A stretch of 64,000 nucleotides of DNA from Niveibacterium terrae (lineage in GTDB: Bacteria > Pseudomonadota > Gammaproteobacteria > Burkholderiales > Rhodocyclaceae): contig NZ_CP172404.1 of assembly GCF_048213115.1 (NCBI RefSeq), positions 1,426,001 to 1,490,000 on the forward strand. The letters run 5' to 3'. Below the pieces are notes generated by a model. That model searched no databases. It saw only the letters and a program-made list of their open reading frames with translations, and had not been told where the DNA came from. Positions 17,558 to 25,150 of the stretch are shown piece by piece. Made by a program: the position numbers and the translations under genes. The first letter of the stretch is position 1. Each line of letters begins with the position of its first letter.

Positions 17558-18682
17558 ATGAATCCTGTATCCGAAACACAAGCACAGCCGCTTCCGCGGG
17601 TACTCATCATCGATGATTCGAGGATGGTGCGCGCCTCGATCATCAAGCAGATTCGCGCCTCCTTCGACATCCGCGAGGAAGCGGATGGCGAAGCGGGCTG
17701 GCAGACCCTGCTCCTCGACCCGACCATCGAGGTCGTCATCTCCGACATCGGCATGCCCCGGCTGGACGGTTATGGCCTGCTCGAGCGGATACGCAGCTCG
17801 AAGATCGCCCGGGTCCTGGATTTGCCGGTCATCATCATTTCGGGCGAAGACGAGAACGAAGCGCGCGAGCGCGCCAAGAGCGCCGGAGCAACCGACTTCA
17901 TCACCAAGGGCACGCCGACCGTCGAGCTGCTCGCCCGTCTCGATGCGCTGGTCAAGCTGGCCCAGACGCGTCGCGAACTCGAACACAGCCGCGAACAGCT
18001 GGTGCGCAACTACCACGGCGATGTCAGCGTGATGGCGATCGAGATCGACCATTTCGAAGAGCTGTCGAACCGTTACGGTCGCCATGTCGCGCAGCTCGTG
18101 CACCGCAAGATGTCCAAGCTGCTGTCGGCCAAGGTGCGCAAGGAAGACACGGTTGCGCATCTGGCCGAAGGTCAGTTCGCGATCATCTCGCCGTCGGCCG
18201 ATCTCGATGCCTGCGGCGCTTTCGCGCTGCGCCTGCGCCGCGCGATCGAAACGATCGTGATGACCTACAAGGAAGAGCGAATCCGGATCAGCCTGACCGT
18301 CGGCATCGCCAGCGCCGGCGGCGATGCGCACATGTCGCTCGAAGAGCTGATCGCGATTGCGGTCGCCCGGGTTCAGGACGGCAAGGCGCAGGGCGGCAAC
18401 ATCGTCGTGACCGATTCGGGCGAAGTCACGCCCGAGAACGTCGGCCGCTTCAGCCGCCTCGCGGTCAGCGTCGATCACGCACTGACCCAGCTGCGCACCG
18501 GTCAGGCCGACGAGGTGCGGCGCAGAATGCGCGAGGTGGTCGCAACGATGATGCCTTTGCTCGAATTCATCGATGCCGAGTACCAGCTTGGCATGCCCCT
18601 GAGTTTGATGGCCGAGAGGGCCAACGTCGTTAATATCGAGCGCACCGAGATCGGGACTCCGCTTCACCACCCCATTTCCTGA
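17558..18682 (+). CDS. response regulator with degenerate GGDEF output domain
   Basis: A 374-residue protein with an N-terminal receiver (residues ~13-135): acidic pair DD19-20, phospho-acceptor Asp63 in ISDIGMP, and the conserved Lys in DFITKGTP. A GGDEF-fold domain follows (~150-310), with VMAIEIDHFEELSNRYG and ISLTVGIASAG. Its signature is AEGQF where GGDEF should be, and the inhibitory RxxD is lost, so it should not make c-di-GMP. It may bind the nucleotide or act as a dimerisation or protein-interaction output. The tail (~310-374) is helical. The cognate kinase is not adjacent. Confidence 0.85.
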   Translation: MNPVSETQAQPLPRVLIIDDSRMVRASIIKQIRASFDIREEADGEAGWQTLLLDPTIEVVISDIGMPRLDGYGLLERIRSSKIARVLDLPVIIISGEDENEARERAKSAGATDFITKGTPTVELLARLDALVKLAQTRRELEHSREQLVRNYHGDVSVMAIEIDHFEELSNRYGRHVAQLVHRKMSKLLSAKVRKEDTVAHLAEGQFAIISPSADLDACGAFALRLRRAIETIVMTYKEERIRISLTVGIASAGGDAHMSLEELIAIAVARVQDGKAQGGNIVVTDSGEVTPENVGRFSRLAVSVDHALTQLRTGQADEVRRRMREVVATMMPLLEFIDAEYQLGMPLSLMAERANVVNIERTEIGTPLHHPIS

Positions 18683-18705
18683 GCCTTTTCGTCCGCGTCA
18701 TCCCT

Positions 18706-18752
18706 CGCGCCGCCGCTGGAACCTGCGAGTTCCCGCCGCGGCGCGTTGTCTT
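18706..18752 (+). terminator. Probable terminator after the response regulator
   Basis: GCGCCGC...GGAAC and GTTCC...GCGGCGC form a long two-part stem followed by GTTGTCTTT. The T-run is short, so efficiency is uncertain. Confidence 0.5.
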
Positions 18753-18932
18753 TCGGGGGCGTCCGGTCTGCGCGCAGGCCGGAACATTTGCGCAGATCTG
18801 CCCGGGATAGGGCGAAGCGGGCTTGAGAACTGCTGGAGATGCCCGTTATGCTTGGCAGGGTTTGCGCTTTAGGCCATGCGCGCCCGGGAGCGCCCGAACG
18901 CGTGGGAGGAAAAGCTTTGCGGGTAATCGCAG

Positions 18933-21401
18933 ATGAGTGAGCCGGCTGGATTCTCTTCCGTTGCGTTGCTGCGGCAGATGAGCAGTTTGAAGCAGGTGTT
19001 CGATCGGCTGCTCAATGGGCTGGCCCTGTGCCAGATCCACCGCGACGCGGCGGGGCGTGCGACGGACTTCAGCTATCTGTTGGTCAATGACGCGTTTGTC
19101 CGCCTGACCGGGCTTGCGAATGCGGTGGGGCGGCGGGTCTCCGAGCTGATCCCCGGTTTTCAGAGCTCCGACCCTGCGCTGATCGAGCGCTACGGGCGGA
19201 TCGCTTCGGGGACGGAGGCCGAGCGTTTCGACTGCTTCGTCGAGGCGCTCGGGATGTGGTTCAACGTCTCGGCCTTCTCCCCGGCTCCCGGATACTTCAT
19301 CGCGATCTTCGACGTCATCAACGAGCGCAAGGATGCCGAACGCTCGCTGATCGAGAAGACGCGGCAGCTCGAACGCGTGCTCGAAGGGTCGATGCAGGGC
19401 TACTGGGACTGGAATCTCGCCAGCAATCGTTTCAGCGTTTCGCCCCGCTTCGAGACGATGCTCGGCTATGAGCCGGGCGAGATGCGTCTGGATCCTTCCA
19501 ACTGGTGGGCCTACGTCTGGCCCGCTGACTTGCAGCAGGCACAGCGCTCGATCGATGCGCACCTGAAGAGCGAGACACCGGCCCATGAAGCCGAGCTGCG
19601 CATGCTCACGAAATCCGGCGAATGGCACTGGGTTCTCACCCGCGGACGGGTCGTCGAATGGGACGCGGCCGGCGCGCCGGTGATGATGTCCGGAACCCAT
19701 ACCGACATCCATGAAAAGAAGCTCGCGGAACTCGCGCTGCTGGAGGCCGCTGCGGTCTTTCAGAGCACCCACGAGGGAGTCCTGATCACCGATACGCAAG
19801 GGGCCATCTTGTCGGTCAATCGGGCTTTCTCGGACATCACCGGTTATGGCGCCGATGAGATGGTCGGACAGTCCGTTTCGCTGCTCGCCTCCGGCCGTCA
19901 TGAGCCCGACTTCTTCCGGAACATCCTGAAGGAAGTCGTCGCTCATGGGCTTTGGCGTGGAGAAATGTGGAGCCGCCGCAAGAGCGGTGAAATTTATCCT
20001 CAGCTGACGACGGTCAGCGCCGTGACGGGCGAGCGCGGCGAGGTGATCCGCGTTGTTGCGGTGATGACGGACATCTCGCAGATCAAGGCGACCGAAGCCA
20101 GGCTGGAGCACATGGCGCACCACGATCCCTTGACCGGGCTGCCCAACCGGTCGCTGCTGTTTGCGACGGTCGAGCGGGCCATCGGGTTTGCGCGGCGGGA
20201 AGGGCGCCCGCTCGCGCTGCTGATGCTCGATCTCGACCACTTCAAGGACATCAATGACAGCTTCGGGCACCGGGCGGGTGACGAGCTCCTCAAGAGCGTC
20301 AGCACCCTGATCCGCACGCGGCTCAGGGAGTCTGACCTGCTGTGCCGGCTGGGGGGCGACGAGTTTGCAGTCCTCCTCCCCGCTCTGACGCATGCCGAGG
20401 AAGCCGCCCTCGTGGCCGAGGATCTGATCGCGGCGCTCGACTGCGCGATCGAGATCGGCGCGAGCACTCCGCTGCGCGTGTCCTGCAGCATCGGCATCGT
20501 GACTTTCCCAGAGCAGGGAAGCGCTCCGGACGAGCTGCTCCAGCATGCCGATGCGGCGATGTATCGCGCCAAGCGGGCGGGGCGGAATCAGTTCCAGTTC
20601 TTCTCCGATGTGCTGACCGGACAGGCGAGAGACCGGATCGCGATGATCGAAGCGCTGCGCAACGCGATCGCCTGCGGCGGTTTCGAACTCTTCTTCCAGC
20701 CGCAGGTGACGCTGCGAACCCGCGAAGTGTCGGGCGCCGAGGCTCTGCTGCGCTGGCGAAGAGACGCGCAGACCGTGGAGACGCCGGATCGCTTCATCCC
20801 TCTGGCCGAAGAGACCGGTCTGATCATCGCGCTCGGGGAGTGGGTGCTCCGTGCCGCGTGCGCGGAGGGGCAGAGGTGGAATGTCGCGGGGCGCCGCCTG
20901 AAGATCGCCGTCAATGTCTCCGCCCATCAGCTCCGCCGCGATGACTTTGTCGGAAGCGTCGAAGGCGCGCTGCGCGAGTCCGGCCTCCCGGGCGAGCTGC
21001 TCGAACTCGAGCTGACCGAGTCGGCGCTGCTCAGCGAGCATGCGGACATCGTCCGGCGGCTGCAGCAGTTGCGCGAGCTCGGCGTCTCGATCGCGATCGA
21101 TGACTTCGGCACCGGCTACTCGTCGCTCGCCTACCTGCGCCGACTGCCGATCGACACGCTGAAGGTGGACCGCCAGTTCGTTCGGGATCTCGAACCGGAG
21201 CGCGGAGGTCGTCCGATCGCCGCGATGATCGTGCAGATCGCCAAAGCCTTGGGCCTCAGGGTCGTCGCCGAGGGGATAGAGACGCAGTTCCAGCGCGAGG
21301 AGCTGCTGCTGCTCGAATGCGAACTCGGGCAGGGCTTCCTCTTCTTCCGCCCGCTCGAATGCGATGCTTTCCGGGAACTGATCGGCATCGGTTCCGCGTG
21401 A
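18933..21401 (+). CDS. PAS-PAS-PAS-GGDEF-EAL bifunctional c-di-GMP signalling protein
   Basis: An 822-residue cytoplasmic protein without transmembrane segments. Residues ~15-130, ~140-262 and ~265-385 are PAS/PAC-type sensor repeats. GGDEF follows (~390-555) with intact LGGDEFAVLLP and an I-site RESD exactly five residues before it, so cyclase activity with product inhibition is expected. The EAL domain (~565-815) keeps GAEALLRW, NVSAHQL, LELTESALL, DDFGTGYSSLAYL, KVDRQF and VVAEGIET, the set needed for phosphodiesterase activity. Which activity dominates cannot be read from sequence. It stands alone; the repeat array starts eight bases after its stop. Confidence 0.93.
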   Translation: MSEPAGFSSVALLRQMSSLKQVFDRLLNGLALCQIHRDAAGRATDFSYLLVNDAFVRLTGLANAVGRRVSELIPGFQSSDPALIERYGRIASGTEAERFDCFVEALGMWFNVSAFSPAPGYFIAIFDVINERKDAERSLIEKTRQLERVLEGSMQGYWDWNLASNRFSVSPRFETMLGYEPGEMRLDPSNWWAYVWPADLQQAQRSIDAHLKSETPAHEAELRMLTKSGEWHWVLTRGRVVEWDAAGAPVMMSGTHTDIHEKKLAELALLEAAAVFQSTHEGVLITDTQGAILSVNRAFSDITGYGADEMVGQSVSLLASGRHEPDFFRNILKEVVAHGLWRGEMWSRRKSGEIYPQLTTVSAVTGERGEVIRVVAVMTDISQIKATEARLEHMAHHDPLTGLPNRSLLFATVERAIGFARREGRPLALLMLDLDHFKDINDSFGHRAGDELLKSVSTLIRTRLRESDLLCRLGGDEFAVLLPALTHAEEAALVAEDLIAALDCAIEIGASTPLRVSCSIGIVTFPEQGSAPDELLQHADAAMYRAKRAGRNQFQFFSDVLTGQARDRIAMIEALRNAIACGGFELFFQPQVTLRTREVSGAEALLRWRRDAQTVETPDRFIPLAEETGLIIALGEWVLRAACAEGQRWNVAGRRLKIAVNVSAHQLRRDDFVGSVEGALRESGLPGELLELELTESALLSEHADIVRRLQQLRELGVSIAIDDFGTGYSSLAYLRRLPIDTLKVDRQFVRDLEPERGGRPIAAMIVQIAKALGLRVVAEGIETQFQREELLLLECELGQGFLFFRPLECDAFRELIGIGSA

Positions 21402-21408
21402 CGGCCGG

Positions 21409-22165
21409 TTTTCCCCACCAACCGGGGATCAGGCTGTGGATGACTGGTGGGGCGATGAGGCAAGTGATTGTCCCGAAAGGGAAAAGCGCCTCTGCCTAAA
21501 AATGAGGCAAATCCCGGCCCGGGCCGTCGATTCGGCCCGAATACACCCATCCCGGCACGTCCCGCGCGGGAAAACCTGGCCAGTGCCCGTCCGTTTGTGG
21601 AGAAATCCGCGTTTTCCCCGGATTTTGGGGATCAGGCTGTGGATAGCCCAAGGGTAAGCGGTGCAAGTCGCTGATCCGTAAAGGGAAAGACGTGCTGATT
21701 AAAAATGAGGCAGGCATCGATCAGATCCTGTGCCCCCTTGGTGCCTGGCTTGGCCGCACCTTCCTCTGCTTGGCTCGCGAGAAGGAATAGAGAGGAGCTT
21801 GCCCATTCCCTGTGAGATCGCGCTTTGGCTCGGCGCGGGGAAACGGTTCTCCCCACAATCCGGGGATCAGGCTGTGGATGGCGCGTGTATCAGTGAGGCA
21901 AGTCGCTGTTCCACAAAGGGAAAATGGCACTGCTGCAAAAAGAGGCAAAAGCCGGTCTGAGCGGCGATTCAGGTCAAATCGGGCTCAACTCGGGCGCTCC
22001 GGCGGGGAGCGGAGTTGCCCAGGCCGTCCTGGGTGTGGAGAAATTCGCGTTTTCCCCGAATTTTGGGGATCAGGTTGTGGATAGCCCAAGGGTAAGCGGG
22101 ACAAGTTACTGATCTGAAAAGGAAAAACGAGTCCGCCTAAAAAAGAGGCGCCCCCCGTGTTGATT
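21409..22165. repeat. Tandem array 1 of a ~203-bp repeat (4 units)
   Basis: Units start at the TTTTCCCC-type box at 21409, 21612, 21847 (TTCTCCCC) and 22050, giving spacings of 203, 235 and 203. Each unit has: the TTTTCCCC box; GGGGATCAGGCTGTGGAT (core at 21424, 21627, 21862, 22065; GTT replaces GCT in unit 4); an A-run with GAGGCA hairpin arms; a variable spacer; and TGTGGAGAAATCCGCG leading into the next unit. Two subtypes alternate after the core: TGGATGRCNNG-type (units 1, 3) and TGGATAGCCCAAGGGTAAGC (units 2, 4). Unit 4 stops after the GAGGC element. TGTGGATAG and TGTGGAGAA are each one mismatch from a DnaA box. No gene is convincing in this 800-bp stretch. Confidence 0.9.
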
Positions 22166-22257
22166 CAGACCGTGGGTACAGGGGGCGACTGGGTTTGGGG
22201 ACTCCTTGACTGGGCAGTTAATTCCTCGAATACTCGCACCTGTTACATTTTGCGACT

Positions 22258-22848
22258 TTGACGGTTGGCTTGCGGCCGGTCTGCGTTCAGGCCCTGGCCG
22301 GCAGGGGCGAGCTGATGGTCAGCGACCCTCACCCGATCACGAAGATATGGGTCATCAATGCGCTGGGCAGTCTGCCTATGTTACAGAGGGATATCGCCGC
22401 GTACTGGCGCGGGCTCTACTGGGATGCGATGAATACGCGAATGCCCGATGTGTTGGCGAAGAATGGCGTAGAAGTCCCGAAACGGCTGTCTGCTAGCCGT
22501 TCCCCCGGCAGCATCCAGGAGATGCAAAAGATCTGGAATGCCTATCCAGAAAGCCAGGCCGGGGTGTCGCATGTCCTCGTGCTTGTGCCTCAGCAGCTGA
22601 TCAGGACTCAGACCGTCGATGTTCAGTTCGAAGCCGCACTGTGGGAGCCTGCGACCGGCAGAATGGTCTGGCAAGGACACCCCTGAATGCGCGTCGACAC
22701 TGTCAAATATCCGTTGGGCAATTCCGGACTGTTTGCTGACTATCTTCTTGAAGAGTGGAAGGCCGCGAAGCTGATCAAACTGGAGGGATCGCCGGTGAAT
22801 GTCGACGGGAAAGGACTTGGATTCTGGCCTTGGGAAGAAGACAAATGA
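22258..22848 (+). pseudogene. Broken lipoprotein-like gene (in-frame TGA, 5' end missing)
   Basis: One reading frame runs from about 22258 (first good ATG 22315) through TWQGHP to a TGA at 22684-22686, then continues in the same frame from ATG 22687 to the stop at 22846-22848. The downstream part (RVDTVKYPLGNSGLFADYLLEEWKAAKLI) reads as the natural continuation of AALWEPATGRMVWQG, so the TGA looks like a nonsense mutation, not a gene boundary. No signal peptide or lipobox is found in front, so the 5' end is also lost. Function unknown; a periplasmic or lipoprotein origin is inferred from the neighbour, whose ATG overlaps the final stop (ATGA). Alternatively the halves are two small genes. Confidence 0.6.
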
Positions 22849-23501
22849 AAGTGGCAGGAATTGGATCTCGCAGATTTTTGATCGCACTGGTACTGCCGGT
22901 GATTCTTGGGGCCTGCGCGACATCCGAAGTACTCGTCTCCCAGAAGAGTGCATCCCCTGCCGAGCCGCTCAAGCGAATCGAGATCATTTACCGTGAAAAC
23001 GAGCTGCGTGCGCCCGGTTTGGTCGCAAGTCAGAAGCGACCAGAGGCGCTGGAGTCTCTGGGCTATTACAGACTGTCTTCGCTGCTTGTTGAGCGGGCGC
23101 CTAGGTTCTTTGAAGCGAACGGAGTCGATGTGCAGGTGGTCATCATTCCGTCCCATAAGCCGGATGGTGCCCCTCCGGTCGGCAAACTTGCTCCGCAGCG
23201 TGTGCCCCGTCTAGAACTCTCCGTCGAGGATGCGCGTCTCTGGAGGAGCCGCCAAACCAGTGGGGTGAACCTATCCCTCTATGCGCTGCTCGACGATGCT
23301 CCGAAGGATGGAAAAATCAACCATCTGTGGTCCGGAGTGTTCAAACTCTCCCTGGGGGACGATCCCGGTCTGGGTGTTCTGAAAGTGACACGAGTGGATG
23401 CGCATTTTGTCGATGGCGTGCTGAAGTTGATCCTCGAAAAGATCGCGGAAGAAGGGATGGTTGCGTTGCCGAAAGGCAAGGCTGTTGAACCGACCTCGTG
23501 A
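22845..23501 (+). CDS. putative outer-membrane lipoprotein of unknown function
   Basis: A 218-residue protein with an N-terminal lipoprotein signal: basic MKVAGIGSRRF, hydrophobic LIALVLPVI, and lipobox LGAC with the lipidated Cys near residue 24. The mature part has no domain I can name. It has a predicted alpha/beta pattern with RIEIIYRENELRAPGL, DVQVVIIPS and a VFKLSLGD strand. The start is placed at the ATG overlapping the stop of the broken upstream gene, because the signal peptide begins exactly there. The gene sits between the two repeat arrays. A role in the envelope is inferred only from the lipobox. Confidence 0.72.
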   Translation: MKVAGIGSRRFLIALVLPVILGACATSEVLVSQKSASPAEPLKRIEIIYRENELRAPGLVASQKRPEALESLGYYRLSSLLVERAPRFFEANGVDVQVVIIPSHKPDGAPPVGKLAPQRVPRLELSVEDARLWRSRQTSGVNLSLYALLDDAPKDGKINHLWSGVFKLSLGDDPGLGVLKVTRVDAHFVDGVLKLILEKIAEEGMVALPKGKAVEPTS

Positions 23502-23714
23502 GAAGCCGTGCTGCTTTTCGGGTGAAACCTGAGCGCCATGTCGGTTTGGGCCGAGAAGCGGATTGCGAGTTTTGGGGAGCGTGAGCAAATGCACTGGCTG
23601 TACTACTCCTTCTTTCTGTGCGGATGTGTAGCGCGTCCCGGATCAGAGGGCGCCGATGACCAGTGATGCTGTCCCGATCTCGGGCACTTGGCTCATCAAT
23701 GAGCGAATCCTGAC

Positions 23715-24225
23715 TTTTCCCCACAGACCGTGGATCAGGCTGTGGATGGCGCGTGTATCAGTGAGGCAAGCCGCTGTTCCACAAAGGGAAAATGGCACTG
23801 CTGCAAAATGAGGCAAGCGACGGTCTGAACGGTTAATCGGGCCCGGCTGGACTCACTTCGGCCACTCAGGTAAAGAGCGAGCGACCCGCGCCGTCCGGGG
23901 TGTGGAGAAATCCGCGTTTTCCCCGGATTTTGGGGATCAGGCTGTGGATAGCCCAAGGGTAAGCAGCGCAAGCCGCTGATCCACAAAGGAAAAGCGCCTC
24001 TGCTGAAAAATGAGGCAAACGCCGGCCTGAGCGGCGATTCAGGTTAAATCGGGCTCAGCTCGGGCGCTCCGGCGGGGCGCTGGGCGACCCGCGCCGTCCC
24101 GGGTGTGGAGAAATCCGCGTTTTCCCCGGATTTTGGGGATCAGGCTGTGGATAGCTCAAGGGTAAGCGGAGCAAGCCGCTGATCCGTAAAGGAAAAGACT
24201 GCCTGCCTAAAAATGAGGCAAGCCC
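23715..24225. repeat. Tandem array 2 of the ~203-bp repeat (3 units)
   Basis: Units start at TTTTCCCC at 23715, 23917 and 24120 (spacings 202 and 203); cores lie at 23730 (GTGGATCAGG), 23932 and 24135. Unit 5 is the TGGATGGCGCG subtype, identical to unit 3 over more than 20 bases, and units 6 and 7 are the TGGATAGC subtype. Unit 6 includes TGATCCACA, one mismatch from a DnaA box, and its spacer closely matches that of unit 3 in array 1. The last unit again stops after the GAGGCAA element, as in array 1. The 200 bp before it (23502-23714) holds no supported gene. Confidence 0.9.
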
Positions 24226-24241
24226 TGCCCCGTAAACGGAA

Positions 24242-24269
24242 AACGCCCTGACCGGCAGGGCAGGGCGTT
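24242..24269 (-). terminator. Hairpin after the glycine-zipper gene
   Basis: AACGCCCTG and CAGGGCGTT form a 9-bp stem with a 10-base loop just past the stop of the minus-strand gene. Only TT follows, so it is a weak terminator at best. Confidence 0.5.
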
Positions 24270-24291
24270 GCGCGGGTGCTGCGTCAGCGCG

Positions 24292-25077
24292 TCATTCGTC
24301 GCGGGCGTGGATCGTATCGCCGTCCAGCCTGACTTTCTGGCCTTCGCTCCACTGCGGAGCGCTCTTCTGCTCGATCGTGCGGCGGCTGCCATCGTCCATC
24401 CTGACCGTGATCACATAGTGCTCGGTCGTGCGCGCGTTCTTCTCGACTTCGTTGCCGGCAAGACCTCCGAGGATCGCGCCGCCGATCCGCGCCGCGGTAC
24501 GGCCCGAACCGCGGCCGACCTGGTTGCCGAGCACGCCGCCGATCACGGCGCCGCCAACGGCGCCCAGGCCCGATCCCTGGCCCTTGGCCTGGACGGTGCG
24601 GATCTGTTCAATCACGCCGCACTGCTCGCAGATCTTCGCTTCAGGGGCCGCTACCGCTGTGGGGCTCTCCGGGTGCATGGGCGCGGAACCCGGCTTTGTG
24701 CTGCTCGCGTGGGTCGGGGTCTTCTCTGAAGCGGTCTTGTGCGGCTTCTCGGCGACCGTCTTTGCGCGCTTTTCGCGGCTGGCCGGTTTCGCTTCGGGCT
24801 TGGCTGGGGCGGGCTTTTCCTCGACGGCGACCGGCGCCGATTGAACCTGGGCGAGCGGAGCGCTGGTCTGGGCGAGGGGCGCGCTGGCGACCGCTTCAGG
24901 GACGCTCGCGGCGGCCAGCGGCGCCGATGCGGCGGCGCTGATCTCGACGGGGGCTGGTTCCGAGCGGTGGATGGGCAGCCAACCGGTCAGCGCGGCGATG
25001 CCGGTCAGGCTCAACAACGTGACCGCGCTGCTGGCAACCCAGATCATCGGGTGGAGTGAGCGGCGTGGGGTGTCCAT
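24292..25077 (-). CDS. glycine-zipper 2TM-domain envelope protein
   Basis: A 261-residue protein with one N-terminal membrane anchor (IWVASSAVTLLSLTGIAALT, residues ~12-31), a long Ala/Pro/Lys-rich linker (~35-145) of the kind that spans the periplasm, then a SlyB/17-kDa-antigen-like glycine zipper (~165-210) with GAVGGAVIGGVLGNQVG and GGAILGGLAGNEVEK, and a small C-terminal beta domain (YVITVRMDDGSRRTIEQ). A Cys-x-x-Cys (CEQC) precedes the zipper. Such proteins are envelope-stress or outer-membrane integrity factors. The lack of a lipobox makes it an inner-membrane-anchored variant. It lies downstream of mnmC on the same strand, 73 bases away. Confidence 0.8.
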   Translation of the reverse strand: MDTPRRSLHPMIWVASSAVTLLSLTGIAALTGWLPIHRSEPAPVEISAAASAPLAAASVPEAVASAPLAQTSAPLAQVQSAPVAVEEKPAPAKPEAKPASREKRAKTVAEKPHKTASEKTPTHASSTKPGSAPMHPESPTAVAAPEAKICEQCGVIEQIRTVQAKGQGSGLGAVGGAVIGGVLGNQVGRGSGRTAARIGGAILGGLAGNEVEKNARTTEHYVITVRMDDGSRRTIEQKSAPQWSEGQKVRLDGDTIHARDE

Positions 25078-25150
25078 GTCAGTCTCCTTATCGTGAATGT
25101 CTTCACCTTAACGCAGCGCAGCTGTTCAGGAAGACTGCCGATACGGAGTC

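Noticed and set aside
23538..23666. A tiny frame with a lipobox-like FLCGC (MHWLYYSFFLCGC...)
   Set aside because: It is only 25-42 residues long, lacks a clear ribosome site and lies next to the repeat array; coding cannot be supported.
21409..24225. The repeat arrays as the chromosomal origin of replication
   Set aside because: dnaA, dnaN, gidA and other usual origin neighbours are absent, and most boxes carry mismatches. A DnaA-related function stays open as a finding, but oriC is not supported.
21409..24225. A CRISPR array
   Set aside because: The period is ~203 bp and the spacer parts themselves are related; no cas genes are present.
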